Part shown: one piece after another, positions 58,834-64,000 of the stretch | Position numbering within the stretch: position 1 is the first letter of the stretch | How the letters are laid out: each line of letters begins with the position of its first letter | From: Bacillota bacterium | Lineage (GTDB): Bacteria > Bacillota > Clostridia > TANB77 > CAG-465 | DNA: 64,000 bases | Assembly: GCA_023460515.1 (NCBI GenBank) | Contig: JAEWPS010000018.1 | Span: 62,001 to 126,000 of the forward strand | Reading direction: 5' to 3' | Made by a program: the position numbers and the translations under genes | Notes under the pieces: model-generated | Database searches by the model: none | Told to the model about the DNA's origin: nothing | The model's input: the letters and a program-made list of their open reading frames with translations, nothing else

Positions 58834-59271
58834 ATGAATATAACTATTAGTAGTGGAGTTTTAGGATTGTTATCACACGCCGGGAATGTTTCATCTTATG
58901 AGGAAAAAAAGTTCAAATTTAAAGGTGACTTATGTCAAATGTCCGCTGCTGCAGGAGCAGCCTCAAAATTAGGAATAAAATTTGGTTATGATGATGTCTA
59001 TCCATTTGTGACTTCTGAAGAAGATTTTAGCAAAGTCATTCAGTACATTATATCTGAAAGAATCGAAGGCTGGCATCATTATGTAACCTACGAAAAATTC
59101 TGCGAGCTAAACGGTGAATTTTACTTTAACGGTAATTTTTTACATCGTGGGGATGAAATACGAAAAATTGCTGATGAACTTGGAATATATATTGGGGAAA
59201 CACCGATGAATATACTCTATGCAACCTCAAAAAAAAACCATGAAATCATTGTGGCAAAACTAAGCGAATAA
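58834..59271 (+). CDS. hypothetical protein, possibly acquired
   Basis: 145 residues, soluble, with no family I recognise. ATG follows AAAAAGGAGAAAACAAA, a strong site, and a terminator follows. Base use differs visibly from its neighbours: TGC, GAG, AAC, GGC and CAC codons are frequent, and the GC content is clearly higher. Features: an Ala-rich helix (QMSAAAGAASKLGIKFG) and SERIEGWHHYVTYEKF. Recent transfer is possible but unproven. Confidence 0.7.
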   Translation: MNITISSGVLGLLSHAGNVSSYEEKKFKFKGDLCQMSAAAGAASKLGIKFGYDDVYPFVTSEEDFSKVIQYIISERIEGWHHYVTYEKFCELNGEFYFNGNFLHRGDEIRKIADELGIYIGETPMNILYATSKKNHEIIVAKLSE

Positions 59272-59284
59272 TAAAATAAGTACT

Positions 59285-59326
59285 AAAAGTATAAAGCAAA
59301 TCAAAATTGATCTGCTTTATACTTTT
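59285..59326. terminator. bidirectional terminator
   Basis: 14-base outer stem AAAAGTATAAAGCA (59285-59298) with 59313-59326 and a short inner stem after one mismatch; T-run on both sides. It separates the 58834 gene from convergent dapL. Confidence 0.85.
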
Positions 59327-59342
59327 TTATTTATATTAACTG

Positions 59343-60575
59343 TCAAAACTTTAGACGTCTAATCCTAGTCATTGCTTCTACAGTATTTTCATAACTTGCA
59401 AATGCTGTTAATCTAAAATATCCTTTGCCACTTGGACCAAATCCAATTCCTGGCGTACCTACAACATTTGCTTCTTTTAGTAGTTTATCAAAAAAATCCC
59501 ACGAATCCATATCATTTGGTATTTTAAACCAAATATATGGAGAATTTATTCCACCACAATGTTCAATATCCATCGAATCTAATGTTTCAGTAATGATTTT
59601 AGCATTTTTCATATAAAAATCTATATTATTTTTTATCTGTTTCTTTCCTTCTAGAGTATAAACAGCTTCAGCTGCTTTTTGAGTAATATATGATACTCCA
59701 TTAAATTTAGTTGTTTGTCTTCTATTCCACATAGAGTTTAAATTAATCTTTCCGGAATCAGTATCTAAATTAATTTCTTTTGGTACAACAGTATATGCAC
59801 ATCTTACTCCTGTAAAACCAGCAGTTTTGGAAAAACTTCTAAATTCTACTGCTACTTTTTTAGCACCCTCAATTTCATAAATACTATGTGGAATATTTTC
59901 ATCAGTTATATATGCCTCATATGCTCCATCATAAAGAATTACAGACTCATTCTCTATTGCGTAATCAACCCACTTTTTAAGTTGCTGTTTATTTAATGCA
60001 GTGCCTGTAGGATTGTTTGGAAAACACAAATATATTAAATCTACTTTTTGCTTAGGAAGTTCTGGTATAAAGTTATTTTCACTCGTGCAAGGTAAATATA
60101 CAATTTTAGACCATTTGCCGATATCTTTATCATATACACCTGCTCTTCCAGCCATTATATTAGTATCTAAATAAACTGGGTATACTGGATCGGTAATAGC
60201 AACAATATTTTCTTTTCCAAATAATTCTTGAAAATTAGCTACATCCGGATTAGTACCATCACTTATGAAAACCTCATCTATCTCAAAATTTATTCCTCTT
60301 GCCCTGTATTCATTTGAAACTATTTCATTAATTAAAAATTCATAACCAGTTTCAGGACCATAACCACGAAAAGTTTCAATACTACTCATTTCATCTACTG
60401 AATTATGCATAGCATTTATTACCGATGATGGCAATGGTAATGTTACATCTCCAACGCCCAAACTTATTACGTTTATATTTGGATTAGATAACTTGTATTC
60501 ACGCATCCTTTTTGTAACTTCAGAAAACAGATAATTTTTTTGTAATCTTTCGTAATTTGTATTTGCTAATACCAT
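59343..60575 (-). CDS. dapL: LL-diaminopimelate aminotransferase
   Basis: Converts tetrahydrodipicolinate directly to LL-diaminopimelate with glutamate, the short DAP/lysine route known from plants, Chlamydia and some Clostridia. 410 residues, standard length. PLP features: DGTNPDVANFQELF, DPVYPVYLDTN, CFPNNPTGTALN, the Schiff-base lysine in SFSKTAGFTGVRC, and R in YFRLTAFA. ATG follows AAAAGGAGTGAATAT. With lysA in the same window this argues for the DapL variant of lysine synthesis. Monocistronic and divergent from the 60760 gene. Confidence 0.93.
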   Translation of the reverse strand: MVLANTNYERLQKNYLFSEVTKRMREYKLSNPNINVISLGVGDVTLPLPSSVINAMHNSVDEMSSIETFRGYGPETGYEFLINEIVSNEYRARGINFEIDEVFISDGTNPDVANFQELFGKENIVAITDPVYPVYLDTNIMAGRAGVYDKDIGKWSKIVYLPCTSENNFIPELPKQKVDLIYLCFPNNPTGTALNKQQLKKWVDYAIENESVILYDGAYEAYITDENIPHSIYEIEGAKKVAVEFRSFSKTAGFTGVRCAYTVVPKEINLDTDSGKINLNSMWNRRQTTKFNGVSYITQKAAEAVYTLEGKKQIKNNIDFYMKNAKIITETLDSMDIEHCGGINSPYIWFKIPNDMDSWDFFDKLLKEANVVGTPGIGFGPSGKGYFRLTAFASYENTVEAMTRIRRLKF

Positions 60576-60759
60576 ATATTCACTCCTTTTTCTTATTCAA
60601 AATATATAATAAATTCTATGAGATATTCTATTAAGTTATTACTTTAATATTATAGTATAAACAAATATTAGTTATATTCGTTAAAGTCATTTTATTTTTA
60701 TATGACTTGTGATATAATTTAAATAAATATAATTATACATAATATGGAAAGGGGAAAAT

Positions 60760-61194
60760 ATGAAAAAAACGTTAATAAAAAATATGATCATAGCAGTTAT
60801 ATTTATAGTTGTAGTTTGTGTCATAGGAATATATATAACTAACATAATTAATCCAGATTTATTAAACAAATCTGGTTATAATAAAATCGATTTACTATAT
60901 GGAACATGGCGAGGCAATATAAATAATTGTGCATACAGCAAAGTTGAAATATCACAAAGTAGTATCGTGTTTTATAGTATATATGCCGATGGAGAAGAAA
61001 AAAGATGTGGTCAAATGACATATACAATTCAAGATCAATCATCAGATGGAAGTATTACATTACTAGAAACAGGAATACGTAATGGAATGAAAATTAAAAT
61101 ATCTTTATACGGAAAAGATACTAATAAAATAGTTTGGAAAAATGTCTTAGCCGGTAATGTTAAAGGCGCAGTTCTAACTAAAGAGGAGGAATAA
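60760..61194 (+). CDS. membrane-anchored hypothetical protein
   Basis: 144 residues: a basic N-terminus, one membrane helix (about 9-30) and an extracellular domain (about 45-144) beginning LLYGTWRGNINN and rich in beta strands, like small lipocalin-type domains (GTWRG...YSKVEIS). ATG follows GGAAAGGGGAAAAT. The next gene starts three bases after the stop, so they form a pair. Function unknown. Confidence 0.7.
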   Translation: MKKTLIKNMIIAVIFIVVVCVIGIYITNIINPDLLNKSGYNKIDLLYGTWRGNINNCAYSKVEISQSSIVFYSIYADGEEKRCGQMTYTIQDQSSDGSITLLETGIRNGMKIKISLYGKDTNKIVWKNVLAGNVKGAVLTKEEE

Positions 61195-61197
61195 ATT

Positions 61198-61638
61198 ATG
61201 GAAAACAAAAAATCTTTACAGTTTATAAAAGCAGGTATTATACTAAATTTATTTGAGTATGTTATAATACTAATAACATTTTTAAATTTATATATTAGAT
61301 TTGATGATTTTACAATCATGAATCGTTATGTTACAAATAAACAAATGCAATCATCTTCGTTTTTTCAAATGTTGCAATCAATGTTATATTCAGGAGAATT
61401 TATAAATTATGTTATATTTTCAGTTTTTGTACTAACAATTCTATATATTGCATTTAACACAATATTCATTATATTAGAATTTATTGCGTATTGTAAAATA
61501 AAAAAAGAAGAAAATATTATTATCTGGAAAAACGTTATAATTGCTATGGGAATAAGAGGAATATTCTATGATTTATCTTCAATTCCATTTTTAATTGGTG
61601 GTCTGTCAATAAATGCTTCAAAAGAAATCAAAAAATAA
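61198..61638 (+). CDS. small integral membrane protein
   Basis: 146 residues with three to four hydrophobic segments (about 9-31, 68-100 and 112-138). Ribosome site GAGGAGG overlaps the end of the upstream gene, and the ATG is three bases past its stop, so the two are translationally coupled. No family recognised. Confidence 0.7.
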   Translation: MENKKSLQFIKAGIILNLFEYVIILITFLNLYIRFDDFTIMNRYVTNKQMQSSSFFQMLQSMLYSGEFINYVIFSVFVLTILYIAFNTIFIILEFIAYCKIKKEENIIIWKNVIIAMGIRGIFYDLSSIPFLIGGLSINASKEIKK

Positions 61639-61646
61639 ATTAAAAT

Positions 61647-61692
61647 AAAAAATAAAGTGGTAAGACCTAAAAATTTTACCACTTTATTTTTT
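61647..61692. terminator. bidirectional terminator
   Basis: Perfect 17-base stem AAAAAATAAAGTGGTAA (61647-61663) with 61676-61692 between convergent genes. Confidence 0.9.
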
Positions 61693-61713
61693 ATTTCAGT
61701 ACACAATTAGTTA

Positions 61714-62709
61714 CTATTTTAAATATATTACTACTCTAAAACCTATTCTTGAACTAGGCTCAACGTACTGCGTTATCCAGTCATTAGAGACATTGTTATA
61801 ATCTCCACCTGTTACGGTGCAATACCCTTTTCCATACCTTGTTGTAAGTTCAGATAAGTTTCCGTATATATCATAAATGTTATTTGTGAAGTATTTTTGA
61901 GAAGCTCCACTAGATAATATAGCACGATAAGGCTTTTCAGCCATATTATCTCCATACAGATAACTAATTCCATTATCTATTGAATATAATCCTGCAAATC
62001 CAGTATCTTTACCCAAGAAATTACCATATTTAAAATATCCCCAGTCTTGCACGGTTCCACCTTTAGAATAACCCCAACTATCTAACCATAAGTTAATACA
62101 ATTCCACTGGCTATATGTCATAAGTCCACTTTGTATATATTCATTTGAATACATACTTTGAGCATTCTCTTTTGCCTGTTTATAACTAATATAGTTCCAT
62201 GGCCTAACTCCAGGTTTACTTACGGGTTTTCCAATAACATTATTAGATATATTATTTATCTCAGTTAATTTTAACTGCATTTCATCAGATACTCCTGCTT
62301 CATATCTTGAAATATAAAATCCACCATTTCTTTTAATTTGATTATATTCATCATTAATTCCACTAGGTAGACTATCATCCCAAATATTTTCAGACAATTT
62401 TACTATATATTGAGAATTATCAACATTTACAGGTATCCATACAAACTGGTTTCCTATTTCATCTTCTATAACTAAACCTTTACTCCAACCTTTAGGAACA
62501 CCACCTGCTATTTCCCAGCTTGCTCTTTCACTTTCAACTTTTTTAAAACCGGTTGGTACTAAGGGGTTATTATACTTACTTATCTTTAAAATATCTTTAT
62601 ACTCATCTTGTATAATACTATTTGTATTAATAAAGTATATAAGTAGAATTGTAATACAGATCAAAGATATTAAAGCAAATATTATATAAAACTTTCTATT
62701 ATTCCTCAT
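61714..62709 (-). CDS. membrane-anchored protein with formylglycine-generating-enzyme fold
   Basis: 331 residues: one N-terminal membrane helix (about 8-28), then an FGE-sulfatase/C-type-lectin domain: VPTGFKKVESE, NQFVWIPVN, GGFYISRYEAGV, RPWNYISYKQAKENAQ, MTYSQWNCIN, DIYGNLSE and SRIGFRVV. Catalytic formylglycine-generating enzymes need two copper-binding cysteines near the C-terminus; here only CTVTGG is visible, so it is likely a binding protein rather than an oxidase. The ribosome site is weak. It follows the 62729 gene by 19 bases in one operon. Confidence 0.8.
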   Translation of the reverse strand: MRNNRKFYIIFALISLICITILLIYFINTNSIIQDEYKDILKISKYNNPLVPTGFKKVESERASWEIAGGVPKGWSKGLVIEDEIGNQFVWIPVNVDNSQYIVKLSENIWDDSLPSGINDEYNQIKRNGGFYISRYEAGVSDEMQLKLTEINNISNNVIGKPVSKPGVRPWNYISYKQAKENAQSMYSNEYIQSGLMTYSQWNCINLWLDSWGYSKGGTVQDWGYFKYGNFLGKDTGFAGLYSIDNGISYLYGDNMAEKPYRAILSSGASQKYFTNNIYDIYGNLSELTTRYGKGYCTVTGGDYNNVSNDWITQYVEPSSRIGFRVVIYLK

Positions 62710-62728
62710 ATTAAATCACACCATTCAT

Positions 62729-63622
62729 CTATTTTAATTCTCTTCCGCCCCATTCAACAGCAACGAATCCAGTACGATCCGGTGTTGTTAACTTTTGTTC
62801 TTTAACAGTTATATACTTATCTAATGGTTTAAAATCCATTACGACTCTTATTAAACTATCTGGTTTAGGAGACATTTCTAATCTCATGTAGTTATTAATT
62901 TCTTCATCAGTTCTAAATCTAATATAATTATATTTGTTGTTTTCCATTTTAGGCAACCAGTAAATTATAAACTCATTTGCTTCTCTTTCATTTAATCCAA
63001 GAGTTAATAATTTCTCTTCTAAAAAATTAGCTACATCTTTTCCTTGTATAACAAATCCTTCTGACTCATCAATTATAGAGTCATCCTTACCTTCCCAATA
63101 TAAACAGTATAGATTTCTACCAGTATTTTTATCTATAATATTACCATTTGGATTTGCAATAACGTCCCAACCATCAATATACTTTGGATATGTATGTGTT
63201 AAATTATTATAGTTATTAAGTTTAACATTTACCTCAGTAACCGATTCAGGATATAAATATATAACTGGTTTTGCGAGTGGTTGTTCTCCTATGACTGTAC
63301 CTCTATTTATATAAAATAAAGTTAAAATAATTAATATAGCAATAATTGAACCTATTACTAACTTAATATCTCTAGATTTTTCTTCTTTTCTATATTTATC
63401 TTTTTTGGATATAGTAAAAACAATTATTTTTACACAATAAATAACAGAAAATAACGCACAATATAAAAATAATACAGCTCCAACAAAAAGTATCTCCTCT
63501 GTTATCGGTAAAATTATTAACGAATTTAAATATCTACTAGAATACAAATATACAATAACTGCAAAAGCAAAAAACAAAGCAAATTTTACAGTTTTAATAT
63601 AAACTTTTTCAATTTTTTTCAT
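62729..63622 (-). CDS. membrane protein with KPVIYLYP-type extracellular domain
   Basis: 297 residues. Three or so N-terminal hydrophobic segments (about 9-28, 37-70, 86-105), then an extracellular beta-rich domain: AKPVIYLYPESVTEVNV, YPKYIDGWDVIANPNGN, YCLYWEGKDD and a C-terminal RTGFVAVEWGGREL. This combination (K-P-V-I-Y-L-Y-P ... Y-W-E-G) recurs in Clostridia and has no assigned function that I know. ATG follows AAAAGGAGATATT. Co-directional with the FGE-fold gene. Confidence 0.75.
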   Translation of the reverse strand: MKKIEKVYIKTVKFALFFAFAVIVYLYSSRYLNSLIILPITEEILFVGAVLFLYCALFSVIYCVKIIVFTISKKDKYRKEEKSRDIKLVIGSIIAILIILTLFYINRGTVIGEQPLAKPVIYLYPESVTEVNVKLNNYNNLTHTYPKYIDGWDVIANPNGNIIDKNTGRNLYCLYWEGKDDSIIDESEGFVIQGKDVANFLEEKLLTLGLNEREANEFIIYWLPKMENNKYNYIRFRTDEEINNYMRLEMSPKPDSLIRVVMDFKPLDKYITVKEQKLTTPDRTGFVAVEWGGRELK

Positions 63623-63754
63623 AATATCTCCTTTTTATACTAACATTTATATTAGTATATCACTAAAATCAATTTATTTTGTCGAAATTTGACTAGTTAT
63701 AAGATTTATTTAATTGTTATATTATTATCACTACTATTATAACTTTAATTGATG

Positions 63755-64000
63755 TTATAGTTGAATTATTTGTTTTTGAGCACTTCCATCTGAATTATAT
63801 ACATACTGCGTTACTTTACTGTTATTTGTTAATTTAAATAATCTGTTCGCTTTATCATATTATTCTGTTGTTACATTATTTTTTGGATCAGTTATTGTTA
63901 CTGTTTTTAATGTATCCTCATATGTATATATTACTGTTTTACCATTATCTGTACTTGATAACAATCTATTTAAGTTATCATATGTCTTTGTTATATTACT
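63755..64000 (-). pseudogene. 3-prime end of an RHS/YD-repeat protein with an in-frame stop
   Basis: On the minus strand the edge of the window reads ITKTYDNLNRLLSSTDNGKT, a clear YD/RHS repeat, continuing IYTYEDTLKTVTITDPKNN. An in-frame TAA (63862-63860) interrupts TTE-stop-YDKANRLFKL, after which the same frame carries another repeat and ends at TAA 63757-63755. The stop replaces what should be a single Y/E codon. Either the gene ends at the first TAA and the rest is remnant, or it has decayed. The main part lies outside the window. Confidence 0.7.

Noticed and set aside
1..64000. CRISPR array or insertion sequence
   Set aside because: I saw no regularly spaced direct repeats with unique spacers and no transposase-like frame or terminal inverted repeats.

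Overview
The window is very AT-rich, with strong AGGAGG-type ribosome sites, occasional TTG/GTG starts and tight co-directional operons. Gene content is that of an anaerobic, low-GC, Gram-positive bacterium: tig-clpP-clpX, dapL plus lysA, MacB/FtsX-type ABC transporters, PASTA and LysM cell-wall proteins, and very large surface proteins with a prepilin-like N-terminus. An uncultured gut-type Clostridia lineage is the best guess; no rRNA is present to confirm it.

Layout. 1-5811: an operon on the minus strand (response regulator, histidine kinase, FtsX-type permease, ATPase, membrane PASTA protein), probably a cell-envelope stress module. 5951-9745: lysA, a short metK, an unknown gene and a minimal L,D-transpeptidase. 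9800-14498: an ABC ATPase/permease pair and two small proteins. 14669-18518: asnB, a short-chain dehydrogenase, a YneA-like LysM protein behind a LexA-like promoter, and a YigZ-family gene. 18636-22826: two tandem MacB-type fusions. 23183-27423: clpX, clpP, tig and an alpha/beta hydrolase. 27657-39189: two paralogous proteins of about 1,890 residues. 39461-47128: a cyclic beta-glucan synthase-like machine split over two genes. 47293-56070: small unknowns, an inositol-phosphatase-like protein, a lipid kinase, a KAP-type NTPase, an esterase and RecD2. 56298-64000: initiator tRNA, a metallopeptidase-like gene, small envelope proteins, dapL, a formylglycine-enzyme-fold protein and the degraded end of an RHS/YD-repeat gene.

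Main finding. Four genes (lysA, asnB, the yigZ-like gene and the HExxH metallopeptidase-like gene) are each interrupted by one extra base. In every case the interruption falls on an in-frame CGG codon, and skipping the C so that the next three bases are read as glycine (GGA or GGT) restores the full protein. By my base-by-base scan the window has only seven in-frame CGG codons; four are these sites and three lie in hypothetical proteins that stay in frame. This looks like systematic +1 recoding at CGG, perhaps because CGG is a starved or unassigned codon in this organism, rather than four independent mutations. The three in-frame cases show that CGG alone may not be sufficient, and a sequencing artefact must be excluded from raw reads.
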